47,554 bases of DNA from JALZDI01 sp965653225 (GTDB lineage: Bacteria; Actinomycetota; Actinomycetes; Propionibacteriales; Nocardioidaceae), in NCBI GenBank assembly GCA_965653225.1, contig CBFGZI010000012.1:1-47554 (forward strand), in the 5' to 3' direction. The translations under genes and the position numbers were made by a program. Of this stretch, positions 24,028 through 35,604 are shown piece by piece. How positions within the stretch are numbered: position 1 is the first letter of the stretch; every line of letters starts with the position of its first letter. The notes under the pieces are model-generated. The model was not told the origin of the DNA, ran no database searches, and was given only the letters and a program-made list of their open reading frames with translations.

Positions 24028-24438
24028 GTGGACTGCGTGTTCTGCCGGATCGTGTCCGGTGAGGTCTCGGCACACCACGTGCTCGACGAGCCGGAGGTCG
24101 TGGGCTTCCTCGACGCGCGGCCGGTGTTCAAGGGTCACGTGCTGCTGGTCCCCCGCACCCATCTGGACACGCTCTCCGACCTGCCCGAGACGCTGTTCGG
24201 CCCGCTGTTCGGCGCGGCCCAGCGGGTCTCCGACGCGGTGCGCTCGGCGCTGGGGGCGCAGGGGTCGTTCGTGGCGCTGAACAACGTCGTCAGCCAGAGC
24301 GTCCCGCACGTGCATGTGCACGTGGTCCCGCGGACGAAGGGCGACGGCCTGCGCGGTTTCTTCTGGCCGCGCACCAAGTACGCCGACGACGCCGAGGCCG
24401 CCGACTACGCCGGGCGGATCAGCGCTCGCCTGCACTGA
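24028..24438 (+). CDS. HIT family nucleotide hydrolase
   Basis: 136 aa. VDCVFCRIVSGEVSAHHVL at the N-terminus and the histidine triad SVPHVHVHVVPR near residue 92 identify the histidine triad family; FVALNNVVSQS supplies the usual Asn. Members hydrolyse nucleotide phosphoramidates or dinucleoside polyphosphates (Ap4A-type). The C-terminus RGFFWPRTKYADDAEA is shared by the Ap4A-hydrolase-like actinobacterial members. GTG 24028 is the start. It is divergent from the SOS-box hypothetical gene and its TGA lies in a long convergent hairpin. Confidence 0.92.
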   Translation: MDCVFCRIVSGEVSAHHVLDEPEVVGFLDARPVFKGHVLLVPRTHLDTLSDLPETLFGPLFGAAQRVSDAVRSALGAQGSFVALNNVVSQSVPHVHVHVVPRTKGDGLRGFFWPRTKYADDAEAADYAGRISARLH

Positions 24439-24488
24439 CTCGTCCGCGGTCGTTCGACGCGGAACACCCGAGCGACCGCAGACGAATC
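24437..24488. terminator. Long inverted repeat between convergent HIT and TSUP genes
   Basis: GACTCGTCCGCGGTCG (24437-24452) and CGACCGCAGACGAATC (24473-24488) pair in 14 of 16 positions; on the minus strand the two exceptions become G-U pairs, so the RNA stem behind acnA-TSUP is complete. It overlaps the stop codons of both genes. No T-run. Likely bidirectional terminator. Confidence 0.65.
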
Positions 24489-25202
24489 AGGAGAGGAGCG
24501 CGCGCAGGAGCACCGCCATCGCGGAGGCGACGACCACCGACAGCACGCACAGGCGGAACCAGGCGCCGTGCAGCCGCGACCGCAGTGGCAGGGAGAGCAG
24601 GAAGCCCACGCCGAAGAAGGGGAAGAACGCCAGCCCGGTGTACAGCTCCGTCATCGTCATCTGGCCGGCCAGTGCCAGCCCGCCCAGCGACAGGGCCGAG
24701 CCGAGGACGAACACCAGCGCCATCGTCGAGCGCACCGTCTTGGGGTCGGCGTGCTGGTAGACCAGGGCCATCGGCGGGCCACCGATCGCGGCGGTGGTGG
24801 CGCCGATCGCGGACAGGAACCCCGCACCGGTCAGCGTCGACCGCGTCACCGGCACCGCGTAGGCGTGCACCGTGAGCGCCACCGCGAGCAGCGTCATCAC
24901 GCCGACGACGATGGCCAGCTCGTCGCGCGGCAGAGCCGCCACGATGGCGATGCCGGGCAGGGTGCCCGCGATCCGGCCCGCGAACACCCAGCCCACCCGC
25001 GGGTCGACGTGCCGGTGCTCGGTCGCCAGCGACATCGCGGGCAGGAGCAGGCCGCAGACGAGCAGGCTGCCGGGCATCAGTGACGGGTCGAGCAGGGTGA
25101 CGATCGGCGCCGCCACCAGCCCGATGCCCATGCCGATGGCGCCCTGGACGACCGCGCCGACCAGCACGGCGATGCCCGCGAGCATCACCACGTGCAGGTC
25201 GA

Positions 25203-25206
<4 letters not shown>
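24487..25206 (-). CDS. TSUP (TauE/SafE) family permease
   Basis: 239 aa, about 8 transmembrane helices. LVGAVVQGAIGMGIGLVAAP at the N-terminus and the matching repeat FLSAIGATTAAIGGPPMALVY in the second half are the TauE/SafE motif pair. Family members export or import sulfite, organosulfur compounds or organic acids. The TTG start overlaps the acnA stop (TTGA), so translation depends on acnA. Linkage to aconitase could point to an organic-acid substrate, but this is only inference. Confidence 0.85.
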
Positions 25207-28028
<2,822 letters not shown>

Positions 28029-28111
28029 CAGCGATCTCCTCCGCGCGGTTGCGTGTCACGTCGGTTGGTCGTCGTGCTCGTCCTAGACATCTTGGCCGTC
28101 CTGGCCCGGCG

Positions 28112-28149
28112 GGCACGCCGGGGGGTCATGCCCGCCGGCCCGGCGTGCC
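28112..28149 (-). other. Stem-loop in the acnA 5' leader
   Basis: GGCACGCCGGG (28112-28122) and CCCGGCGTGCC (28139-28149), a perfect 11-bp stem with a 16-nt loop about 85-120 nt before the acnA ATG. No T-run. It may be a structured leader or an early terminator. Confidence 0.5.
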
Positions 28150-28169
28150 TACTGGTAGGAACCGAAATT

Positions 28170-28187
28170 TGTCTTGACGTCAAGATA
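28170..28187. promoter_or_regulatory. Palindrome TCTTGACGTCAAGA upstream of acnA
   Basis: A perfect 14-bp palindrome (28172-28185) with matching outer T/A. On the minus strand it contains TTGACG, a possible -35 of acnA, so a bound regulator would block it. Palindromes of this style are operators of MarR-type regulators; aconitase is known to be a target of such a regulator (TamR) in Streptomyces. I cannot confirm the exact TamR consensus from memory. Confidence 0.6.
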
Positions 28188-28462
28188 CACGAGATCGAGG
28201 CTTCGGTGAAGGCATCGACCGCGGCCTTCGCCCGGTTTGTGGTTGGTTCGGGGCGCTAGCGTGACAGCGGCACCCGGTCGGGCGCCGGTACCGCACGCTG
28301 CTGAACGGAACCAGCGGCCCGACCGGGCTCTGTTGTCGGCTACCCGGGACGCGCAGAGCGATGCGGCCCGCTAACTTCTTAGGCAGGGCAGGTGCCGAGA
28401 CAGCCTGAGCCTCCTCGCGCGCGGAGGCCGACGCGGGTCGCGGTCGGACAGGAGGACGATCG

Positions 28463-29191
28463 GTGGGCGAGCAGAACGACTGGGCGCGGATGGCGCTGCG
28501 GATGGAGAACCTCGCCGCCGAGCTGGTCGAGATGCACGACGTCGAGGACACGCTGGAAGGCGTGCTGAAGCTGGCGGTGTGGATCGCGCCGTGCGACGTG
28601 GCCAGCGTGTCACTGCGGCACGGCGGCGGGAGGCTGGAGACCACTGCCGCCTCCGACCCGGTCGCACAGCGTGCACACGAGCTGCAGCAGGACATGGGCG
28701 ACGGCCCGTGTCTCGACGTGGTGTGGGACGAGGAGGGCGTCAACGTCGTTCCCGACCTGTCCGACAGCACCCGGTGGCCGCGGTGGTCGGAGCACGCCAC
28801 CGAGCTCGGGCTGTCGAGCATGATCGCGGTGCGCCTGTTCACCCGGGAGCAGACGATCGGCGCGCTCGATCTCTACTCCTTCCAGCAGCACGACTACGAC
28901 ACCGACGACGTGCTGGCCGCCCGGGTCGTCGCCGCGCGGGTGTCCACGGTGCTCGCGCTGGCGCAGCACGAGCAGACCCTCTGGGACGCCATCGACTCCC
29001 GGCACCAGATCGGGCAGGCACAGGGAATCCTGATGGAGCGCTACAGCCTCACCGCCGACCAGGCGTTCGCGGTGCTGCGGAGGTACTCCCAGGAGCAGAA
29101 CCGCAAGCTGCGCGTGGTGGCCAACGAGGTCGTGAACACGCGCAGCCTGCCCGGCGGCCCTCGCCTTCCCGGAGGCGACGGCACCACCTAG
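28463..29191 (+). CDS. GAF-ANTAR RNA-binding regulator
   Basis: 242 aa. Residues about 10-170 are a GAF sensor domain (LKLAVWIAPCDVASVSLRHGG, GDGPCLDVVWDEEG, SSMIAVRLFTREQTIGALDLY). Residues about 175-235 are an ANTAR domain (AIDSRHQIGQAQGILMERYS, then LTADQAFAVLRRYSQEQNRK). ANTAR proteins bind paired stem-loops in mRNA and prevent termination. GTG 28463 has AGGAGG 7 nt upstream. No histidine kinase adjoins it. The leader contains inverted repeats that could be self-targets. Confidence 0.93.
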   Translation: MGEQNDWARMALRMENLAAELVEMHDVEDTLEGVLKLAVWIAPCDVASVSLRHGGGRLETTAASDPVAQRAHELQQDMGDGPCLDVVWDEEGVNVVPDLSDSTRWPRWSEHATELGLSSMIAVRLFTREQTIGALDLYSFQQHDYDTDDVLAARVVAARVSTVLALAQHEQTLWDAIDSRHQIGQAQGILMERYSLTADQAFAVLRRYSQEQNRKLRVVANEVVNTRSLPGGPRLPGGDGTT

Positions 29192-29228
29192 CACTCGTCA
29201 GCTAGCACCAGTCAGCTAGCACCAGTCA
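29187..29228. repeat. 14-bp tandem repeat spanning two convergent stop codons
   Basis: Three head-to-tail units, CCTAGCACTCGTCA, GCTAGCACCAGTCA and GCTAGCACCAGTCA. The first carries the TAG of the GAF-ANTAR gene and the third carries the TGA of the opposite membrane-protein gene. Copy number changes would leave both reading frames almost untouched. Confidence 0.75.
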
Positions 29229-32062
29229 GCGCAGTCGCGCGGCGTACTGCTGCATGAGGTGCAGGTCCTGACGCCGGCGCTCCCAGGTCACGCCCAGGGC
29301 CAGCAGGGCGACGCCCGCCGTTCCGAACAGCACCCAGCGCGGCACCGCGGCGGCGTACGGCGCGATGTCGACCACCGCCAGCAGCCCCACGGCGACACCG
29401 CCGATCACGAGCGGTGCACCCCAGCGGAGCCGCACCCCGACGCCGACCAGCGCCAGGCCGGCCAGGCCCACGAGCAGCGCCCGCACACTGGTCGGCTCCT
29501 GCATGGCGACCACCAGCGACGGGCCGAGGCCCAGCGTCAACGGAGTCGCAAGACCGCGCCAGGAGCTGGCTCCGGGGTTGCGCCGCATCCACAGCAGGCC
29601 GGTGACCAGCAGTGCCAGCGAGCCGGGCAGGGTGTACGCCTCGACCACGTCCACGTCGAGTGAGAACAGGCGCACCCACGAGGCCAGCACCAGCAGCCCG
29701 CTGCCCAGCCAGGCCACCCGCCTGCGGTCGTCGGACAGGAACGACACCGCGACGGCACCGACGCCGAGGACCGACAGCCCGACGGTCAGCGCCAGCGCGT
29801 CCTCCTGCTGGGTGTCGAGCGAGGCCAGCCCCATGAGAGCGGCGGTCAGCTCCAGGGCGACGCGAGGACCGTCGGCCCATCCGGACGACTGCTGGTCTCC
29901 GGCCGTCACGTAGCGCGACACCCGCTGCGCCGCCACCGCCGTCAACGCGGCGACGAGCGACACCGCGACCGCACTCCACGGCGCCGCTCCCCCGGCCACC
30001 ACCACCGCCTGGCCGGCGGTGGCGCCCACGAACACCGCACACGCGCACACCAGCCACCAGCGGTCCTCGACGACCCCGGCGACCGCTCCCGCGGTCACCG
30101 CCGCGATGGCGAACGCGACCATGAGCACGACCTCGCCGTCGGCGGTCTGGAGCAGGGCGACGGCCGTCAGCGGGACCAGCACGACCTCGAGGCCCAGACG
30201 CCACGAGGCACCGTCGGGACGCCTCGCGAGCACCTCCGCCGTGACCAGCACCGCGACCGACGCCAGGAGCAGCACCAGCCCCGCCGCCGCCACGGACAGG
30301 CCGACCAGGTCGGCGCAGGCCTCCAGCGACACCGCCGCGGCCGCGACGCCGAGGGCGACCAGAACCGAGCGGGCAACACCGCGCAGCAACCCGGCTGCCA
30401 GCATGAGCAACGCCCCCTGCACCGCAAGGAACAGCGCGCTCGCGCCGACCGACGGCAGCGCAGCACCCACGCCCACCGCGACCGGGACGGCGACCGCCGT
30501 GAGGACGACACGAGTGGGCCTGCCTGCCAGCACGACCACTCCCGCGGCGGCGGCCGCGGCCAGAACGACGCCGATCGCGAGCAGCGACCACGAGCCGGAC
30601 AGCAGCGCGGCGAGCGCGCCGACGCCGACGACCGTCGTCGCAGCAACCGAGGACCCGGTCGCGTCCAGCGGCCGGAACAACGCAAGCCACAGCGCCAGGG
30701 CCGCCAGAGCGGCCAGCGGCAGGTACGACCAGGCGGCCACGGCAGGGCCGTCCGGGGACGCGGGCAGGGAGTCGGTGAGACCCAGCGTCCACGGCTGGTA
30801 GGCAGCCTGGGCCACCCGGGTCAACGCGAGCTCGGCGCCGAACAGCAGCACGAAGACCGGCGGCAGCGCCGTACCGGTGGCCACCACGCGCAGCGCGTTC
30901 TGCCACGGTGCGGACGAGAACGTCGCACCCGCGGCAAGGGCGACCGCCGCGCACCCGATGACCAGCAGCGTGTACGTCGTGCTGAGCTCGCGCGCCGGAA
31001 GCAGCAGCACCACGGCCGGTCCGGCGACCGCGAACACGGCCGCGGTCGTACGGGCGGCCAGCTGCAGCCCCGGGAGAACCGCGACCGCCGCGGCGATCGC
31101 ACCCGAGGCCAGCAGCGGCCCGCCGTCGAAGCCGACGAAGAGCTCGTGCGGCCCGTCGGCCAGCACCGCGAGCAGCAGGCCGGAGCCGGTGAGGTAGACC
31201 CACGCGAGCAGCGCGAGGCCGCCCAGCAGCACCGCCGTCACCGACAGCCTGATCCGCCACAGCCCCAGCCCGAGCGAGGCGGAGGCCAGCGTCACCACCG
31301 CCGCCAGCCACGCAGGCTCGTAGCTCCAGTCGAGCACCGCGAGCCACACCATCGCCACGCTCGCGAGGACCGCCGCCACCTGCTGCCCGAGCAGCCAGCG
31401 TGTCCGGGTCCGCTGGGCCCCCACGGCCCAGCCGACGGCCGCCGCGAGCATCACGACCGAGACCACCCAGTCGAAGGCTCTGCCCTGCACGGCCGACAGC
31501 AGCGGGAGACCGGCGTCGTTACCGGCGAGGAGGTCGATCAGCAACAGCCCGCTCGCCACCAGCGTGAGCGCCTCGGCCGCGCCGCGCAGCCCCTGGCGCA
31601 GTACCCAGACCGCGGCCCCCGTGGCCAGCGCGGTGATGCCGAGCAGGATGGTGGTCCGCCATGCCAGCGAGAGGTCGGACCAGGTGACGGCGACGAACAC
31701 CACCGCGGCGACCAGGACGCAGATCGTGCCCAGCCCCAGCAGGACCACCGGCACCGACACAGCGGGAAGCCCGCGGCGCGGGCCGGGTGTCCCGGCTGCC
31801 ACCGGCGCTGGAGCCGGAGCCGCAGCCGCGCCTGCATGAGGTGCCTGCCCGGCCGGCCACGCGGCCGCGTGGCCGGTGCCGACGGAGGCGGCACGGAGAC
31901 CCGGCGAAGCACGTCGAGCACCTGGTCGGCGTGCTGCAGGGCGAACCGCAGGTCGTCGGCGACGGGACCCGCCTGGAGCAGGCCGCACCGAGGGCAGCGG
32001 TCCGCGCTGCTGAGGGCAGCCCTGCAGTCGGGACATCGGCCGGTGACGAAATAACGGTTCAT
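29226..32062 (-). CDS. SCO7613-like polytopic membrane protein, apparent frameshift
   Basis: Very hydrophobic protein of about 945 residues with more than 20 predicted transmembrane helices, Ala/Leu/Val-rich throughout, of the actinobacterial SCO7613-C-terminal-domain family; function unknown. The N-terminus from ATG 32062 reads MNRYFVTGRCPDCRAALSS and has a zinc ribbon (CPDC, CPRC at residues 10-26), then a helix QHADQVLDVLRRV. The membrane part starting PAVSVPVVLLGLGTICVL lies in a different frame. The two frames must join in the Pro/Ala linker near 31790-31900 by a -1 shift (or one missing base). No slippery heptamer is obvious. It is therefore either a disrupted gene, a recoded gene or a sequence error. 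It lies 107 bp behind the TrmA-like gene. Confidence 0.75.
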
Positions 32063-32169
32063 AGGTGCAGCATTGAGCCACATCAACCGCACGGTAAGAG
32101 GGCGAACGTCACAACTTCCCGGTCTTGACCGCACTGGCCCTTCGTGACACTCGGCAGCCTCGTGCGCTG

Positions 32170-33450
32170 TCAGTCCGGTGCGACGCTCGAGCTCGGACGC
32201 GGAGTGCACAGCGCCACGCACTCGACGTGGTGGGTCATGGGGAAGATGTCGAACGCCCGCAGCCCGGTGAGGTCGTAGCCGTGCTCGCCGAAGATGCCCA
32301 CGTCGCGGGCCAGCGCGGCGGGGTCGCAGGCGACATAGCAGACCGCCCGCGGACGCAGGCCGACGACGGCCTCGACCACGTCACGCCGCACCCCGACACG
32401 AGGTGGGTCGAGCACGACGAGGTCGACGGCGTCCATCGGCTCCGCCAGCACCCGCTCGACCCGGCCGTGCCGCAGGCGCACCTGCGGCAGGTCGTGCAGG
32501 TTGCGGCGGGCGTCGCGGACCGCGTTTTCATAGCTCTCCACGGCCAGCACCGAACCGGAGCGGCCGACACGCTCGCCGAGGGCGCCGGCGAACAGGCCGA
32601 CACCGGCGTACAGGTCCAGGGCGGACTCGCCCGCGACCGGCTCCAGCATCCTCAGCACGGCGCCGACCAGCGCGTCGGCCGCGCCCGGGTGCACCTGCCA
32701 GAAGCCGGCCGCACCGACCCGCCAGTCACGGCCGGCGGCCCGCTCGGTCACCCGGCTGCGGCCGCGGAACCGGTGCCCGGTGGTGGTCAGCACGCCCTCG
32801 GCCTCGATGTCGGGCGGCTCCGGGTGCTGGTGCCACTCCGGCTCGATGACCACCACGCGCTCGCCGCTGCCCGAGACCACAGCCTCGACCGAGGTCGTGC
32901 CCGGCCAGCGGTGGTCGGTGACGGCGGGCAGGCCGGGGTGGGCGATGGGACAGGTGTCCACCGGCACCACGTCGTGCGAGCGGTGCTTGAGCAGGCCGAG
33001 CCCGCCCTTCTCGTCGGTCGTGAACCGGACGCGCGTCCGCCACCCCAGCCCGTCCCGGTCACCGGGAACCGGCTCGACCTCGACCGGCACGTCGAGGTCG
33101 GCGAGCCGGCGCAGCTGCTCAGACACGACGCCGCCGAGCAGGCGACGCTGCGCGGCGGTGGCGACGTGCTGGAAGTCGCAGCCCCCGCAGCCGCCGGGGT
33201 GGGCGAGTGGGCAGCGGGCGGCGACGCGGTCCTCCGAGGCCTCCAGCACCTCGACGGCGTCGGCACGCAGGTAGCGCGAGCTCTCGTGGCCCTCGGTCAC
33301 CTCGGCGACTACCCGCTCCCCCGGCAGCGCGTGCCGCACGAACACGACCCGCCCCTCGTGCCTGCTCACACAGTGCCCCCCGTGTACCAGGTCGCCGACC
33401 GACAACGTCAGCCGCCGCCCCACCAGTGACGCCGGACCGGTCGGGCTCAT
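32170..33450 (-). CDS. TrmA/RlmD-family RNA 5-methyluridine methyltransferase
   Basis: 426 aa. An N-terminal TRAM domain, then the Fe-S cluster cysteines CPLAHPGGCGGCDFQH (C80, C88, C91) with a fourth in DTCPIAHP. The SAM fold has LDLYAGVGLFAGAL and VLDPPRVGV, and the catalytic Cys is in CYVACDPAALARD. It methylates C5 of a uridine in rRNA or tRNA; which one is not clear. ATG 33450 overlaps the stop of the KimA-like gene (ATGA). The neighbourhood equals Rv2689c in M. tuberculosis, as I recall it. Confidence 0.92.
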   Translation of the reverse strand: MSPTGPASLVGRRLTLSVGDLVHGGHCVSRHEGRVVFVRHALPGERVVAEVTEGHESSRYLRADAVEVLEASEDRVAARCPLAHPGGCGGCDFQHVATAAQRRLLGGVVSEQLRRLADLDVPVEVEPVPGDRDGLGWRTRVRFTTDEKGGLGLLKHRSHDVVPVDTCPIAHPGLPAVTDHRWPGTTSVEAVVSGSGERVVVIEPEWHQHPEPPDIEAEGVLTTTGHRFRGRSRVTERAAGRDWRVGAAGFWQVHPGAADALVGAVLRMLEPVAGESALDLYAGVGLFAGALGERVGRSGSVLAVESYENAVRDARRNLHDLPQVRLRHGRVERVLAEPMDAVDLVVLDPPRVGVRRDVVEAVVGLRPRAVCYVACDPAALARDVGIFGEHGYDLTGLRAFDIFPMTHHVECVALCTPRPSSSVAPD

Positions 33451-35519
33451 CAGGAGTCGTCGGGCCCGGGGTCGTGCGCAGGATGCGGCAGCCGCTCGCG
33501 CGGCAGCGGTTCGCGTACGTTCTCCAGCCGCATCTCCCGGGCGGCGCGCTCGGCGCGCTCCGCGCGCACCGCGGCCGCCTCCGAGGAGGCCAGCTGGTAC
33601 GGGACGCTGGTGACCATGATGCCGGGCGTGAACAGCAGCCGGCCCTTCAGCCGCAGCGCGCTCTGGTTGTGCAGCGCCTGCTCCCACCAGTGCCCGACGA
33701 CGTACTCGGGGATGAACACCGTCACCACGTCGCGCGGGCTGGCCCGCCGGACGCTGCGCACGTAGTCGACGATCGGCCGGGTGACCTCGCGGTAGGGCGA
33801 CGCCAGCACCTTCAGCGGCACCGCGATCCCCCGACGGTCCCACTCCTCCATCAGCGCCTGGGTGACGTCGGGGTCGACGTCGACGGTGACCGCCTCGAGC
33901 ACGTTGGGCCGGGAGGCCCGCGCGTACGCCAGTGCCCGCATGGTCGGCTTGTGCAGCTTCGAGACCAGCACGATGGCGTGCACGCGCGAGGGCAGCGCCT
34001 GGTCCTGCTCGCCGATGATCAGCTCCTCGCTGACCCGGTCGTAGTGCCGGCGGATCGCCTTCATCAGCACGAACCAGCCGGCCATGGCCAGGATCGCGAT
34101 CCAGGCGCCGTGGGTGAACTTCGTGAGCAGCACGACCACCAGCACCAGGCCCGTCACGAGCATGCCGAGTCCGTTGATCACGCGGCTGCGCTGCATCCGG
34201 CGGCGGCGGCTGGGGTCGACCTCGGTGGACAGGTTGCGGGTCCAGTGCCGGACCATGCCGGTCTGGCTCACCGTGAACGAGACGAACACCCCGACGATGT
34301 AGAGCTGGATCAGCCGGGTCACCTCGGCGTTGAAGGCCCAGATCAGCACGATCGCGAAAACTGCCAGCAGGACGATGCCGTTGCTGTAGGCCAGCCGGTC
34401 GCCACGCGTGTGCAGCTGCCGCGGCAGGTAGCCGTCGCGGGCCAGGATCGACCCCAGCACCGGGAAGCCGTTGAAGGCGGTGTTGGCCGCCAGCACCAGG
34501 ATCACGCCGGTGACCGCGGTGACGAAGAAGAAGCCGACAGGGAAGTCGCTGAAGACCGAGGCGGCGAGCTGCCCGATCACGGGGTCCTGGTGGTAGTCGG
34601 GGCCGACCGGCTGGCCGTTGGGCAGCAGCATCTTGCCCGGCGTGTCCGACATCTGCACGCCGGTGATGTTCGCCAGCGTGATGATGCTCATCGCCATCGC
34701 GACCGCGATGGTGCCGAGGAGCGCCAGCGTGGTCGCCGCGTTGCGGCCCTTGGGCTTGCGGAAGGCCGGGACGCCGTTGCTGATCGCCTCGACACCGGTC
34801 AGCGCGGCGCACCCGCTGGAGAACGCCCGTAGCAGCAGGAACCCAGCAGCCAGCCCGGTGAAGCCGTCCTTGAACTGTGCCTCGGTGGGGGGCCGCAGGT
34901 TCGCGCTCTCCGCCGCCGGCAGCCCGTCGCCCACGAAGAGGCGGACGAAGCCCCAGGCCGCCATGCCGAGGATGGCGAGCATGAACAGGTAGGTGGGCAC
35001 CGCGAACGTCGTACCCGACTCACGTACGCCGCGCAGGTTCACGGCCATCAGCAGCAGCACAGCGAGGACCGCAAGAGCCACCTGGTGGCCTCGCGCGGGC
35101 TCGATGGCGGTGGCGGCGTACTGAGCGGCCGAGGAGATCGACACCGCCACGGTCAGCACGTAGTCGACCAGGAGCGCGCTGCCCACGGCCAGCCCGGCGT
35201 TGGGGCCGAGGTTGACCGTGCTGACCTCGTAGTCGCCGCCGCCGCTCTGGTAGGCCTGGACGTTCTGCCGGTACGACGCGACCACGACCAGCATGACCAG
35301 CGCCACCGCGATCCCGATCGGCCAGGAGAAGGAGTGGGCCGTAATGCCGGCCAGCGCCAGCATGATGAAGATCTCGTCGGGTGCGTAGGCCACGGACGAC
35401 AGCGCGTCACTGGCGAACACGGGCAGCGCGATGCGCTTGGGCAGCAGCGTCTCACCGAGCTGGGCACTGCGAAGCTTGCGGCCGAGCAGCAGGCGCTTCC
35501 CGACGTCACCGATACTCAC
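33450..35519 (-). CDS. KimA-like potassium importer (APC superfamily)
   Basis: 689 aa. About 12 transmembrane helices followed by a C-terminal cytosolic domain of roughly 190 residues (VHAIVLVSKLHKPTMRALAYA, PLKVLASPYREVTRPIVDYV). Commonly labelled amino acid permease, but it follows B. subtilis KimA closely: ASDALSSVAYAPDEIFIML, SGGGDYEVSTVNLGPNAGL, LLVDYVLTVAVSIS, FSSGCAALTGVEAISNGVPA and LVLAANTAFNGFPVLGSILA each have a near-identical counterpart, including conserved acidic residues of KimA. K+/H+ symport is therefore likely (inference). It is divergent from the RCK proteins CeoB/CeoC. The GTG start follows TAGCCT-N8 with no Shine-Dalgarno. Confidence 0.85.
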   Translation of the reverse strand: MSIGDVGKRLLLGRKLRSAQLGETLLPKRIALPVFASDALSSVAYAPDEIFIMLALAGITAHSFSWPIGIAVALVMLVVVASYRQNVQAYQSGGGDYEVSTVNLGPNAGLAVGSALLVDYVLTVAVSISSAAQYAATAIEPARGHQVALAVLAVLLLMAVNLRGVRESGTTFAVPTYLFMLAILGMAAWGFVRLFVGDGLPAAESANLRPPTEAQFKDGFTGLAAGFLLLRAFSSGCAALTGVEAISNGVPAFRKPKGRNAATTLALLGTIAVAMAMSIITLANITGVQMSDTPGKMLLPNGQPVGPDYHQDPVIGQLAASVFSDFPVGFFFVTAVTGVILVLAANTAFNGFPVLGSILARDGYLPRQLHTRGDRLAYSNGIVLLAVFAIVLIWAFNAEVTRLIQLYIVGVFVSFTVSQTGMVRHWTRNLSTEVDPSRRRRMQRSRVINGLGMLVTGLVLVVVLLTKFTHGAWIAILAMAGWFVLMKAIRRHYDRVSEELIIGEQDQALPSRVHAIVLVSKLHKPTMRALAYARASRPNVLEAVTVDVDPDVTQALMEEWDRRGIAVPLKVLASPYREVTRPIVDYVRSVRRASPRDVVTVFIPEYVVGHWWEQALHNQSALRLKGRLLFTPGIMVTSVPYQLASSEAAAVRAERAERAAREMRLENVREPLPRERLPHPAHDPGPDDS

Positions 35520-35527
35520 GTCTGAAA

Positions 35528-35533
35528 AGGCTA
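35528..35533 (-). promoter_or_regulatory. Candidate -10 (TAGCCT) of the KimA-like gene
   Basis: TAGCCT-N8-GTG on the minus strand. The whole divergent promoter region to ceoB is only 85 bp. Confidence 0.45.
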
Positions 35534-35591
35534 TCCGTCCTCGGGGGGTTGTCGTCGGGCGACCTTAGGCGGGACCGGCCCCCGCTCGGTG

Positions 35592-35597
35592 TACCGT
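35592..35597 (+). promoter_or_regulatory. Candidate -10 (TACCGT) of ceoB-ceoC
   Basis: TACCGT-N7-GTG, no Shine-Dalgarno: leaderless pattern for the first gene of the TrkA pair. Confidence 0.45.
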
Positions 35598-35604
35598 CGG
35601 CGGC

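Larger units (their letters stand above)
28029..28462. other. Divergent intergenic region acnA / GAF-ANTAR (434 bp)
   Basis: No gene is seen here. From left to right it holds the acnA leader hairpin (28112-28149), the TCTTGACGTCAAGA palindrome (28170-28187), an 11-bp inverted repeat CCCGGTCGGGC/GCCCGACCGGG with a 33-nt loop (28273-28327), a GCCTCC/GGAGGC hairpin (28409-28428) and the Shine-Dalgarno AGGAGG of the GAF-ANTAR gene (about 28450). Clear -10/-35 pairs were not found for either direction. Confidence 0.6.

Noticed and set aside
24437..24488. Second SOS box in GTTCGACGCGGAAC
   Set aside because: Spacing and arms do not fit TCGAAC-N4-GTTCGA.
33450..35519. Calling the large APC protein an amino acid permease
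   Set aside because: Motifs match KimA much better and the neighbours are K+ regulators.
35520..35604. c-di-AMP (ydaO-type) riboswitch in front of the KimA-like gene
   Set aside because: B. subtilis kimA has one, but here the gap is only 85 bp and the message seems leaderless.
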